NCBI GenBank assembly: GCA_934675795.1 | Contig: CAKURW010000009.1 | Location: 1-47,066 of the forward strand | Direction of reading: 5' to 3' | Length of the DNA stretch: 47,066 nucleotides | Origin: an uncultured Collinsella sp. | Lineage (GTDB): Bacteria; Actinomycetota; Coriobacteriia; Coriobacteriales; Coriobacteriaceae | In this document: piece by piece, positions 23,864 through 32,175 of the stretch | How positions within the stretch are numbered: position 1 is the first letter of the stretch | Layout: every line of letters starts with the position of its first letter | Program-made: the position numbers and the translations under genes | The notes under the pieces: generated by a model | Seen by the model: only the letters and a program-made list of their open reading frames with translations | Database searches by the model: none | What the model was told of the DNA's origin: nothing

Positions 23864-25597
23864 CTACCTGCTATTTTCTATAACATCTGCCATAAGACTA
23901 AAAACCCTATCTCTAAGTTCACGCTCCGAGTGAACTCCAAGCAAGGCATAGCTCTTGCTCTTGGCCTCTTTGACGGTTCCCCGAGCAACGTTAAGATGTG
24001 CGCAAATCTCGGTGGTTCTATTGCCATCAAAAACGCATGTCATGATATCGGCATAAAGCGGCGTGAAACCAAACCTCAAGAAGGCCTCACGCACGGTATC
24101 GCGTCGATCACCCACCCGAACCGTATCTTTCGAACGCAAGAATAGCAGCGAATTAGCCATAAGGATAAGTACGACAAGGAACGCAGTCACGCGTAAGGCA
24201 GGCATAAGGCCGCCAACGGCCTCACCGCTCCCAACGGACTCAAAGAAAATGTACAGTCGACTTACCACATCGTGAACCCAGAACGCTGCTCCAGCACCCA
24301 CAGACACCGAAGAAAGGGTGAGTTCAGGCGAAAGGCACAAGTGCATTTCAGACATCCACCGTATAGCCGCACGGCAACACAGGGCCACAAGCACTATAGC
24401 TATCGATAGGATTATCGCATCATGCTCAAAGCCGAAGCATACGAGGATTTCCTCGATGCCCATTCCAGACGCATACATAAACAGGAAGCAGACGAAGACT
24501 ATCCTGCAGTTCTGATTGAACGATGAGGACCCCAGCGATTCTGAACGGTGATCATGGCCTTTTGTTGCGTCAAGATGCCACGCATCCTTTGACAAGAGAA
24601 GTCCAGCCGTCGCCTCTGAAATGTTTTTATATCCGGTTTTAGTCAAGGCCCGCGACAAATAGGTACGGGCAGTAGACGGGGAAATGTCCAAGGCAGAAGC
24701 AATCTCCTCGTACGTTTTTCCCTCTATCCTCATAGAGAAAACCGCGGACTCCCTTTGAGAAAAACCCGAAGCCGTAAGGATATCGGCAACTGCAGAGTGT
24801 TTTCCTCCTAATTTGGCGGCCGCAGAAAAAGCGCTCGTTAAGTCGGGGAAAAATCGCGTTATGGCCCTGGCAAGGATACTGCCCAAAACGGTAACCAGAA
24901 GCAATACGATCTCTTGATGCCCACCAAAGCTCAGGAGCACAGCCCCGATGTTTATATTGCGCGAAAACAAACAATCCGTATCGAGAATAACGGCGGCATT
25001 ACCAAACGCAAGAGGTTCGACGAGCGAGGCAGCAACCCCCATCTCGGCGTTAACGGAAAGGAAAGAACCGATGGAGTCCATCAACGGGACGAGAAGAAAC
25101 TGAAGGCCAACAAGCAAAGCAATCAAGAGCACAACGGGGCTGTAAAGTGCGAGCTCAGGATACCCGTGGAGAGCAGAGCCATCGGCCACATGTTTCCCCT
25201 TTAATCCCGCACGTATGTTTGCGAATTCACCGCCAAGCACCCAAGAACAGCAAGCGACAAGCAAGGGGGCTAGTAACAACAAAATGAACGCGAGCGCCGA
25301 AACCACAACATGAAATTGATGAAAGACATTAAGAGATATCGTGTACATCACAAGAAGTGCAATGTCTACGAGCATAAGTCCAAAAAGCCTTTTGGAAATA
25401 CCCGGTCTCACAGGGCGAGAGATGAGGCCCACACAGAAGCCCGAAAACAGATGCAGACCGATAAGAACGGTGCCAGAAAGGCCCGTATAAATACTTGGCG
25501 CCACACAATACAGACCAGCCGCCCCTATAAACAACATAATTGAATGCCAGAGGAACGAGCGCGTCACGTTTTGCAGGGTAGCTGCCTCGGTTGCCAT
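23864..25597 (-). CDS. Membrane regulator with two LuxR-type HTH domains (TM-HTH-TM-HTH)
   Basis: The 577-residue protein repeats a membrane-plus-HTH plan. Residues 15-245 hold about six to eight hydrophobic helices. Residues 278-335 form a LuxR helix-turn-helix (FSQRESAVFSMRIEGKTYEEIA...). Residues 365-488 hold a second set of helices, and residues 505-570 form a second, more divergent HTH (FTPLYADIMTCVFDGNRTTEIC...). The start at 25,597 follows TAGGAG; the ATG 24 bases earlier has none. It probably regulates the downstream transporter and secreted protein. Codon use is less GC-rich than in neighbours. An internal HTH between membrane blocks is unusual. Confidence 0.83.
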   Translation of the reverse strand: MATEAATLQNVTRSFLWHSIMLFIGAAGLYCVAPSIYTGLSGTVLIGLHLFSGFCVGLISRPVRPGISKRLFGLMLVDIALLVMYTISLNVFHQFHVVVSALAFILLLLAPLLVACCSWVLGGEFANIRAGLKGKHVADGSALHGYPELALYSPVVLLIALLVGLQFLLVPLMDSIGSFLSVNAEMGVAASLVEPLAFGNAAVILDTDCLFSRNINIGAVLLSFGGHQEIVLLLVTVLGSILARAITRFFPDLTSAFSAAAKLGGKHSAVADILTASGFSQRESAVFSMRIEGKTYEEIASALDISPSTARTYLSRALTKTGYKNISEATAGLLLSKDAWHLDATKGHDHRSESLGSSSFNQNCRIVFVCFLFMYASGMGIEEILVCFGFEHDAIILSIAIVLVALCCRAAIRWMSEMHLCLSPELTLSSVSVGAGAAFWVHDVVSRLYIFFESVGSGEAVGGLMPALRVTAFLVVLILMANSLLFLRSKDTVRVGDRRDTVREAFLRFGFTPLYADIMTCVFDGNRTTEICAHLNVARGTVKEAKSKSYALLGVHSERELRDRVFSLMADVIENSR

Positions 25598-25690
25598 AGA
25601 ATCAAAGCTCCTAGATAGCATTTTTGGTATTTTAACATCGTTCCCGGCGTTAAAAAAATGTTACCCGAATTAATCAATATCCCCCCTCCA

Positions 25691-25732
25691 CCAAAAGGCA
25701 CCACGCTGATCCTCCACTTTTGGAAGCGATAA
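25691..25732 (+). pseudogene. Duplicated 3' tail of the membrane luxR gene
   Basis: The bases encode TTLILHFWKR followed by TAA, identical at protein level to the end of the regulator at 20,183-21,148, but with no gene upstream. Bases before 25,700 are unrelated. This is the outer part of the right direct repeat and marks the cassette boundary. Confidence 0.8.
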
Positions 25733-25827
25733 CCTGCTAAAAAGGGACAGGTTTGTTTTGGCAGGTTTTATCTGGGCAAACGCCAACCGCCGCGAGGGAG
25801 CTGCTTTCCCTCGCGGCGGTCTTCTAG
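25703..25827 (+). repeat. Right direct repeat of the 21-26 kb cassette (125 bp)
   Basis: This copy mirrors 21,119-21,246 in the same orientation: luxR tail, CCTGCC repeat copy 5 (25,731-25,784), and the hairpin CCGCCGCGAGGGAGC / TTCCCTCGCGGCGG. It continues into the 121-bp palindrome, which the left copy lacks. Confidence 0.85.
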
Positions 25828-25837
25828 CGGTAAAAAC

Positions 25838-25958
25838 CAAGTGAGTAGGCTTTTGGCGGGATGCCGAGCACACCTCAAAACGCCACAGCCCTGACCTGCG
25901 ATTTTATTGAGCACTTGCCGCGATGTGCTCGGCAGATCCAAAAAAGCCTACTCACTTG
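25838..25958. repeat. 121-bp palindromic element, copy 2
   Basis: CAAGTGAGTAGGCTTTT at the left is exactly mirrored by AAAAGCCTACTCACTTG at the right. TGCCGAGCACAC also mirrors (A)TGTGCTCGGCA inside. Length equals copy 1 at 7,345-7,465. Both copies follow a CCTGCC repeat and its hairpin, so the three form a composite unit. No ORF. Confidence 0.82.
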
Positions 25959-25988
25959 CATCTGAGATGCTCTAGATACGCAAAATAC

Positions 25989-26026
25989 CGCCGCGAAGGG
26001 AGCTGGACTCCCTTCGCGGCGGTTAT
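25989..26026. terminator. Terminator hairpin after the Bce-like permease gene
   Basis: CCGCCGCGAAGGGAG pairs with CTCCCTTCGCGGCGG and is followed by TT. It is 34 bases beyond the permease stop (26,060, minus strand). Confidence 0.7.
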
Positions 26027-26059
26027 TCGCTCTGATTTTGCGACGGTTTTGCCCGTCTG

Positions 26060-28270
26060 TTACTCACTATAGCGGGTGGCGATGGCAGCTTGTACCATGC
26101 CGGCGCTCATGAGGTACGTTACCAGGAAGTAGCCACCATAGGCCGCCAGGAAAATCGCGCAGGTGAGGCCCACGGTGCCGGCGATGCTCATATCTCCGAA
26201 TATGCTCACCAGCTCGATGATCACCTTGAGCGCCACAAAGGAGTGAGCCAGCCCCACTGCCAGCGGGAACAGGAAGAACACCGCTTGCTGCGCCATCACC
26301 GAATGGCGAATCTGGCGGTCGTCACAGCCGATCTGTGCCAGCACACGATAGTTGCGGCTGCCGTCGGCCACATTGGAGAGCTGCTGGATCGACAGTATCG
26401 CCGCGCACGCAACGACCAGTACAAAGCCGATGTAGATGGCTAGGTAGCTAATAAGACCGTTCATTTGCGCTGCTTGCGTGTACATCTCGGAGCGTGTGAT
26501 GAAGATTCCCCACGACCCCGGCTCCTTGCCGTCAACGAGCAGATTGTCGAGCACAGTGTTTTTAATGCTCTCGTCTGCCTCAGTCGTATCCATCCCCTGT
26601 TTGTAGTTAACGAGCAGGCTACTGGAATACGGCTGCAGATTAAGTTGGGACAACAGCTCGTCGGCAACGACGACGGTACCCGGATTACTGCCCATCGCCG
26701 AGTTGGCGATGGCCGCCGTATCTTCGTCCGACTTATCGGTTGCGGGCTTGAGCGTATGCCCACCCAAGGTAAGGGCATGGCCGCCAGCCATATACTTGGT
26801 GTACATGTCGACCAGCTCGCCGCCCATATCACACGTGAGCAGATACTGGTCGTGACCGATGTGCACCGGCTCCTCGCCCATCATCTGACGCAGTTTGTTG
26901 TACTGGCTCGCCGGCGTCACAAACAGACCCATCGTATCGGCATTGCTACCCCCGAACGCCTTGGGAAGCTTTTCGCCCATGATCTTGCACATCTCACTTG
27001 GGGTCACCGAAGGATTCGAGCCGCCAAATGGGTAACTCAGATACGAATCGATCTGCACATGCTCACCGGCAACATCGGCGATATCGACCTTCTTGCCGGT
27101 CTCGTCGTTGTTGTCCGCCGACTTGCCCTTGCCGTGCCATGCAGGGTACAAATCGACCGTTGTATCGGCCAGCACCATGCGATCGGCCTCAGACGGATTG
27201 ACATACCCTTTGTACCCTTTGTAGTAGTCGAGCGTATCGGGCGTGTAATAGACATACGTCTGAGACACGTCAACAGGGTTATAGCGCTCCAGGTTTTCGT
27301 TCATCACGTTGGCAATCGACATACCGCACGTCACCGAGGTGATGGCCAAAAACAGGAGCATCGCGATGACGCCCATCGAAAAGCACACCGTGTTGACCTT
27401 GGCCGCAAGCTGGCGCACGGTAAACATGTTGAGGCCGCGCCAATACACGCCGCGCAGGCTCTGCAGCAGCTTGATGAGCATGCCCGAGAGTCCCCAGAAC
27501 AGGGCAAAGGTGCCCACGGTAACCATAGCGGTCGTAATACCAAACTGGTTCATGGCCTCTTGCAGCTTGCTGTCCGTCGCAGTTAGCGGGAACCCATCAC
27601 GTAGCAGACGGTAATAGGCCACGCCCACAAGCACCGCACCCACAGCAAAGATGGCAATCGCGATCCAGGGATTGCGTGTCTTGATGCTCTCGTTGCGACG
27701 CTCGGCACCCATAAGCTCGATGAGTTTGGTACGACGCACGGCGCGGAGGTTCAGCAGTAGCGTGAGCACAAACATTACGAGCATGCAGGCAAGGGTCAGA
27801 TTGAACGCATGCATCGAGAAAAAGAAGTGGAAATTGGCGATCTGTGTCTTAAAGAGCGAGGCCGTAAAGAACGTCATGAGCTGGGAGAGTCCCACACCCA
27901 GCACAATGCCGGCGACAAAGGCCACGACCGACACTATCACGGTCTCGAGCGCCATGATCGTGGCGACGCGCCCACGCCCCATGCCGAGCACCTGGTACAG
28001 GCCAAACTCCTTCTTGCGGCGTTTCATGATGAAGTTATTGGCATACACCATCAAAAAGGCCATGACACCGGCCAAAAAGTACGTCAGGTCGCCGAGCATG
28101 CTGCCCATAACCTGCGCCAAGCCCTTTTCATCGATTCCGGCGATGTCGACCTGCGTCGAGATGGTGTTAAAGGCATAGAAGACCGTGACGCCCAGGGTGA
28201 GCGTCAAAAGGTAGACGAGGTAGTCGCGGCCGGCACGGCGGACGTTGCCCCAAGCGAGTTTACAGAGCAT
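26060..28270 (-). CDS. FtsX-like ABC transporter permease (BceB-like)
   Basis: A 736-residue permease. Helices 1-4 include DYLVYLLTLTLGVTVFYAF and LTYFLAGVMAFLMVYANNFIMKRRKKEFGLYQVLGMGRGRV, a signature of the FtsX/BceB core. More helices lead to a large outer domain (about residues 330-600, rich in YYTPDTLDYYKGYKGY and similar) before the final helices. BceB-type proteins remove or sense peptide antibiotics at the membrane. The start at 28,270 overlaps the ATPase stop by 11 bases, so the two are co-translated. No BceRS two-component pair is adjacent, unlike the classical arrangement. Confidence 0.88.
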   Translation of the reverse strand: MLCKLAWGNVRRAGRDYLVYLLTLTLGVTVFYAFNTISTQVDIAGIDEKGLAQVMGSMLGDLTYFLAGVMAFLMVYANNFIMKRRKKEFGLYQVLGMGRGRVATIMALETVIVSVVAFVAGIVLGVGLSQLMTFFTASLFKTQIANFHFFFSMHAFNLTLACMLVMFVLTLLLNLRAVRRTKLIELMGAERRNESIKTRNPWIAIAIFAVGAVLVGVAYYRLLRDGFPLTATDSKLQEAMNQFGITTAMVTVGTFALFWGLSGMLIKLLQSLRGVYWRGLNMFTVRQLAAKVNTVCFSMGVIAMLLFLAITSVTCGMSIANVMNENLERYNPVDVSQTYVYYTPDTLDYYKGYKGYVNPSEADRMVLADTTVDLYPAWHGKGKSADNNDETGKKVDIADVAGEHVQIDSYLSYPFGGSNPSVTPSEMCKIMGEKLPKAFGGSNADTMGLFVTPASQYNKLRQMMGEEPVHIGHDQYLLTCDMGGELVDMYTKYMAGGHALTLGGHTLKPATDKSDEDTAAIANSAMGSNPGTVVVADELLSQLNLQPYSSSLLVNYKQGMDTTEADESIKNTVLDNLLVDGKEPGSWGIFITRSEMYTQAAQMNGLISYLAIYIGFVLVVACAAILSIQQLSNVADGSRNYRVLAQIGCDDRQIRHSVMAQQAVFFLFPLAVGLAHSFVALKVIIELVSIFGDMSIAGTVGLTCAIFLAAYGGYFLVTYLMSAGMVQAAIATRYSE

Positions 28271-29045
28271 CGGAGCCCTCACCGCCCATCATGGCAACGA
28301 CCTCCATAATGCGGTCGAAAAACTCTCGGCGGTCGGTGTCGCCGCGGCGCAGCTCGGTGAAGATCTTGCCGTCGCGGATAAACAACACGCGGCTCGTGTA
28401 GCTGGCGGCAAAGCTGTCATGCGTGACCATGAGCACGGTGGCGCGCAGGCGGCGATTGAGGGCCTCCAGGCTCTCGAGCAGCAGGCGGGCGCTCTTGGAA
28501 TCGAGGGCGCCGGTGGGCTCGTCAGCCATAATCATGGTGGGGTCGGTGACGAGCGCGCGAGCCGCGGCAACGCGCTGCTGCTGACCGCCGGACATCTGGT
28601 AGGGATACTTGTCGAGCACCTGACTGATAGACAGGCGCGCGGCCACATCCTGCACGCGGGTCGAGATCTCTGCCGAGTTTGTGCGGGCAATGGTGAGCGG
28701 CAGGGCGATGTTCTCGCGCGCCGTGAGCGTATCGAGCAGGTTGGAGTCCTGGAAGATAAAGCCGAGCTCCTCGCGGCGGAACTGCGAAAGCTTAGCCTGC
28801 TTCATGCGCGTTACGTCCTGCCCGTTGATGCGGATGGTGCCGCTCGTGGCGCCATCGATGGTCGACACGCAGTTGAGCAACGTCGACTTGCCCGAGCCCG
28901 AAGCGCCCATGATGCCAACAAATTCGCCGCGGTTGACCGTAAAGCTGACGTCGTTGAGCGCGCGGGTCACGTTGCCCAGCGCTCCATATACCTTTTCGAG
29001 ATGCGCGACCTCCAGTACCGGGGTCGCCATGTGCGTGGTTTGCAT
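28260..29045 (-). CDS. ABC transporter ATP-binding protein (BceA-like)
   Basis: The 261-residue ATPase powers the permease encoded next to it. Walker A is GASGSGKSTLL (about 50), the Q-loop region GFIFQDSNLLDTLTARENI, signature YPYQMSGGQQQRVA, Walker B MIMADEPTGALD and the H-loop VTHD. The FQDSNLLD/ENIALPL type and the coupled FtsX-like permease place it in the MacB/BceA class. The start follows AAAGGA. An antimicrobial-peptide detoxification role is inferred from the family only. Confidence 0.92.
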   Translation of the reverse strand: MQTTHMATPVLEVAHLEKVYGALGNVTRALNDVSFTVNRGEFVGIMGASGSGKSTLLNCVSTIDGATSGTIRINGQDVTRMKQAKLSQFRREELGFIFQDSNLLDTLTARENIALPLTIARTNSAEISTRVQDVAARLSISQVLDKYPYQMSGGQQQRVAAARALVTDPTMIMADEPTGALDSKSARLLLESLEALNRRLRATVLMVTHDSFAASYTSRVLFIRDGKIFTELRRGDTDRREFFDRIMEVVAMMGGEGSDAL

Positions 29046-29193
29046 ACCGAGTCCTTTCTTGCAATTAGTCTACGGCATCTATAGTCGCAAGAAGATGAGT
29101 CGGCTACCATCGATATGGCTTACGCTTGCCTTACCGTTGTGTAAGGTAGGGGTAGCTACCCTGTCACGTGTTGATGTTGAGAGAGGACTCCTG

Positions 29194-30180
29194 TTGAAGA
29201 CTGTTCATGTTGCCGCTGGGATCATTCGCAAGGAAGGATCTGACGAGCTGCTTGCCGTGCAGCGCGGCTACGGCGACATGCAGGGACTTTGGGAGTTTCC
29301 CGGCGGCAAGCTCATGCGCGGCGAGACACCCGAGGACGCCGTGCGACGCGAACTTATGGAAGAGCTGCAGGTAAAAGTCACCAACCTGCGCGATTTCTAT
29401 ACCGTTGAGTATGACTACCCCGATTTTCATCTTTCCATGGAGTGCTACTACTGCTCGCTCGCCGATGAATCCGATGAGCCCCAGAAGCACGACCGCCAGC
29501 TCGATATCCGCTGGATTCCACGCACCTCACTTGCCACGGTGGAATGGATGCCCGCTGACAAGGGGCTCATTGATGCCCTGATTGAGCTGAAGGAAGACCG
29601 GCTCGAGACAAGCTCCGCCGATGACGCCGTGCCCAACACAGCCGACAAACCCGCCACCAAACCCAAGCGCGCACCTAAGCGCCGCAGCAAGAAGCGTCCC
29701 AAGCCCGGCCTGCTCGACGGCATCGATACCTCGGACCTCTCCGCTGACGAGCGCGAACTGGTCCGCCGTCGCGCCGCCATCAAAAAGTCCATGAAGGGCA
29801 ACAAGCGTGCGAACACCAAACCCGAGCTGCTCGTTCGCCAGCGCCTGCGCGCCGCGGGCCTTACGGGCTATCGTTTGGAATGGAAGGTACCCGGCAAGCC
29901 CGATATCGCCTTCCCCGGACGCAAGATCGCCATCTTCGTCAACGGCTGCTTTTGGCACCGCTGCCCCAAGTGCAATCCGAGCCAGCCCAAGCGCAACGTT
30001 GAGTTTTGGGAGGCAAAGTTCCGTCGCAACGTCGAACGCGATCGCGCCGCCGTGGCAGCGCTCACTCAAATGGGCTGGACGCCCATAACCATCTGGGAAT
30101 GCGAGCTCAAAAAAGACCGCATCGACGCCACGATGGAAAAGGTCATCGAGCAGGTGCGCGCCGCAGAGCCGCAGCGCTAA
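29194..30180 (+). CDS. NUDIX hydrolase fused to a Vsr-type DNA endonuclease
   Basis: One uninterrupted 328-residue frame joins two enzymes. Residues 1-130 are a MutT-like NUDIX domain with the box GKLMRGETPEDAVRRELMEE (from 39), expected to hydrolyse oxidised nucleotides. A Lys/Arg/Pro-rich linker (about 140-175) leads to residues 178-328, which match very-short-patch repair endonuclease: ANTKPELLVRQRLRAAG, the catalytic-Asp motif PGKPDIAF, IFVNGCFWHRCPKC and TIWECEL. Vsr nicks T:G mismatches. A TTG start at 29,194 (AGAGGA upstream; MKTVHVAAGIIR is a typical MutT opening) is preferred. No Dcm-like methylase is nearby. Confidence 0.85.
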   Translation: MKTVHVAAGIIRKEGSDELLAVQRGYGDMQGLWEFPGGKLMRGETPEDAVRRELMEELQVKVTNLRDFYTVEYDYPDFHLSMECYYCSLADESDEPQKHDRQLDIRWIPRTSLATVEWMPADKGLIDALIELKEDRLETSSADDAVPNTADKPATKPKRAPKRRSKKRPKPGLLDGIDTSDLSADERELVRRRAAIKKSMKGNKRANTKPELLVRQRLRAAGLTGYRLEWKVPGKPDIAFPGRKIAIFVNGCFWHRCPKCNPSQPKRNVEFWEAKFRRNVERDRAAVAALTQMGWTPITIWECELKKDRIDATMEKVIEQVRAAEPQR

Positions 30181-30433
30181 CAGCGAGCATTCACACGCTC
30201 CGCACGTCCGCGCCACATCCACGTCACAAACCTTAGAAAGCCCTTAAGCTCAAAACCTTTCAAGAGTGTTACTCGATAGCTTTTACCTGCGGTTTCATCG
30301 CAACGTCAAACCTCATTAAGCCTTTCTTTAGCGCTTCTTTGCAGCAGCCGCGGCATAATACTGCCAGCGCACGGGACCTAGCAGCATACCCCGAGCGCAA
30401 TCTATTGGTGGACATCGAGGAGGCCGCATAAGC

Positions 30434-30643
30434 ATGCATTCTTCCAATGACGCAGCACAGCAGCCATCCCTAAAACATGCAGACCTTTTCTCCTTCCCCC
30501 CGACACAGAGAAACGGCCTCCTCGACTCCCCAACCCCAAAACCCAAACGCTCAACCGACCAGAGCCTCAACCTGCGAGCATCGTTCGAAAAGCTCCAAGC
30601 ATCCCTAGACAAAACCTTCCCCAACCAAGCCCGGGCATACTAA
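30434..30643 (+). CDS. Small hypothetical protein (69 aa)
   Basis: A short frame with GAGGAGG ten bases before its ATG. The product is hydrophilic and proline/serine-rich (DLFSFPPTQRNGLLDSPTPKPKRS) with a short C-terminal helix (NLRASFEKLQASLDKTF). No family was recognised and no neighbour suggests a role. It stands between the NUDIX-Vsr gene and repeat-rich DNA. It may be real or chance. Confidence 0.4.
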   Translation: MHSSNDAAQQPSLKHADLFSFPPTQRNGLLDSPTPKPKRSTDQSLNLRASFEKLQASLDKTFPNQARAY

Positions 30644-30688
30644 CCCCTCATCAACAAAGAAGCCCTAACGCGCCATTATTTCCGCCCA

Positions 30689-30880
30689 ACGTCACAAGGG
30701 CGATCGAGCAGGACGGCTTGGGCGGGTCCCCGTACTCAGTTTCCAAAATCATTCCGCAGCGCGAAGGCTTCTTATTATTTTCAGACCTAACGCCACAAGG
30801 GCGACGACCTCGAGCAGGTCAACCTGGGAGGGACGAGGGCTTAGTTCCCCAATCTTTCCGCAGGGGGCAAAAAGCCTCGC
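30689..30880. repeat. Two diverged direct repeats (CACAAGGGCGA units)
   Basis: Two blocks beginning AACG(T/C)CACAAGGGCGA (about 30,689 and 30,789) share the order GAGCAGG, GGG(C/A)GG, AGT(T)TCC and TTCCGCAG over about 90 bases. Only the second retains the large hairpin. The gap 30,644-30,983 has no gene. Confidence 0.5.
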
Positions 30881-30953
30881 CGCACGAAGTGCGCAGCGAG
30901 GCTTTTTGCATGCCCGAGGACGATTGGGGAACTAAGCCCTCGTCCCTCCCCGG
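30828..30953. terminator. Strong bidirectional terminator inside a 27-bp inverted repeat
   Basis: Inner hairpin AAAAAGCCTCGC / GCGAGGCTTTTT (about 30,869-30,908) has A- and T-tracts on both sides. It is enclosed by outer arms GGGAGGGACGAGGGCTTAG...CAATC and its mirror GATTGGGGAACTAAGCCC...CCC. It follows the aldolase gene on the minus strand. Confidence 0.75.
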
Positions 30954-30983
30954 GATATGTAGCGAGTCGGAGTACCCTTGCTG

Positions 30984-31841
30984 TTACTCTGCTTTGCCCA
31001 CAGAGTTGAGGTTGGTCATGCGGATCTTAACCAGCTCGGTGATCTCACGCATACCCTCCTTGGCCGGCTTCTTGGGATCGAAGCAGGCAGGGTTCTCGGC
31101 CATGTAGGCCATGAAGCCCTTGGTGTAGGCCTGACGCAGCTCGGTGGCGTAGTTAACCTTGCAGATGCCGTTCTTCACAGCCTCGGCAACCTGCTCATCG
31201 GGCACACCGGAGGTGCCGTGCAGAACCAGCGGCACGTCGACGGCGTCGCGGATGGCCTTGACCACGGACTGCTCGATGTGCGGATCGCTCGTGTACACAC
31301 CGTGGCTGGTGCCAACGCCAATTGCGAGGGAGGTGCAGCCGGTACGCTCGACGAACTCCTTGGCCTCGGCCGGATCGGTGTAGGGGCTCTCGCCCTCAAC
31401 CGCGGGACCGTCGTCCTCCTTGCCGCCAACCTTACCGAGCTCAGCCTCGACGGGCACGCCCATGGCGCGGCCAGCGTCGGCGACGGACTTGGTCAGAGCG
31501 ATGTTGTCCTCGAAGGACTCGTGCGAGCCGTCGATCATGACAGAGGTGTAGCCGGTGCGGAAAGCCTGCATGCAGCGGTCATAGCCATCGCCGTGATCGA
31601 GGTGCAGAGCGACGGGCACGGAAGCGCGCTCGGCGGCAGCCTTGACCATGCCGTAGAAGTAGTCCAGACCAGCGGTCTTGATGGTGCCCGGGGTGGTCTG
31701 CATGATGACGGGGGACTTGGTCTCCTCGGCAGCGGCCAGAACGGCCATAACAAACTCGAGGTTCTCGACGTTGAAAGCGCCAACAGCGTAGTGGCCGGCC
31801 TGAGCGTCCTTGAGCATCTTTTCGGTGGTAACAAGTGCCAT
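30984..31841 (-). CDS. gatY: Class II tagatose-bisphosphate aldolase (GatY/KbaY-like)
   Basis: The 285-residue zinc aldolase splits a ketose 1,6-bisphosphate into two triose phosphates. Zinc and substrate motifs are ALHLDHGDGYDRC, MIDGSHESFEDNI, VEAELGKVGG, IGVGTSHGVY, and LVLHGTSGVPDE. The pattern 'TPGTIK...VEAELG-GG-EDD...FVERTG' is closer to GatY/KbaY than to FbaA. Together with LacAB and LacC at 40.6-43.6 kb it would complete a tagatose-6-phosphate pathway, though a fructose-bisphosphate role cannot be excluded. The start at 31,841 follows GAGAGGAG. It diverges from a DeoR regulator. Confidence 0.87.
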   Translation of the reverse strand: MALVTTEKMLKDAQAGHYAVGAFNVENLEFVMAVLAAAEETKSPVIMQTTPGTIKTAGLDYFYGMVKAAAERASVPVALHLDHGDGYDRCMQAFRTGYTSVMIDGSHESFEDNIALTKSVADAGRAMGVPVEAELGKVGGKEDDGPAVEGESPYTDPAEAKEFVERTGCTSLAIGVGTSHGVYTSDPHIEQSVVKAIRDAVDVPLVLHGTSGVPDEQVAEAVKNGICKVNYATELRQAYTKGFMAYMAENPACFDPKKPAKEGMREITELVKIRMTNLNSVGKAE

Positions 31842-32060
31842 GAGCGTTTGCTCCTCTCCCTCGCCCGCATCTGGACATCGGGCGTAGTTGTTCGCAAGGC
31901 GTTTTACCTTGCGTTTTGCTGCGCTCATTGTATGAAATTCAGCAGCTTTGCACGTGCGAGATATTGAGCCCATGCAGGTCAATACAGTCATTTTTGAAAA
32001 GCAAACGGAAGGAATTTGAGCCGAGTGGACATGTTCGATATTGAATTTTGAGTGTTCAGC

Positions 32061-32106
32061 GTCTTTCTTTTATAGAAAAGATAAGTAATCGAAAGGTCTT
32101 TTCTTA
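32061..32106. promoter_or_regulatory. Possible DeoR operator repeats between the aldolase and deoR-type genes
   Basis: GTCTTTCTTTTA (32,061-32,072) and GTCTTTTCTTA (32,096-32,106) lie 35 bases apart in an AT-rich tract. CTTTTCTTTTATAGAAAAG-like symmetry surrounds the first. DeoR-type regulators often bind such repeated sites. The rest of the 334-base gap shows nothing firm. Confidence 0.3.
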
Positions 32107-32175
32107 CTCAAAAAGAAAATGAACGAAAATAGAGTCAACACAATTCCTGCAAATTTAGCCGAGAATGGAGCAAGC

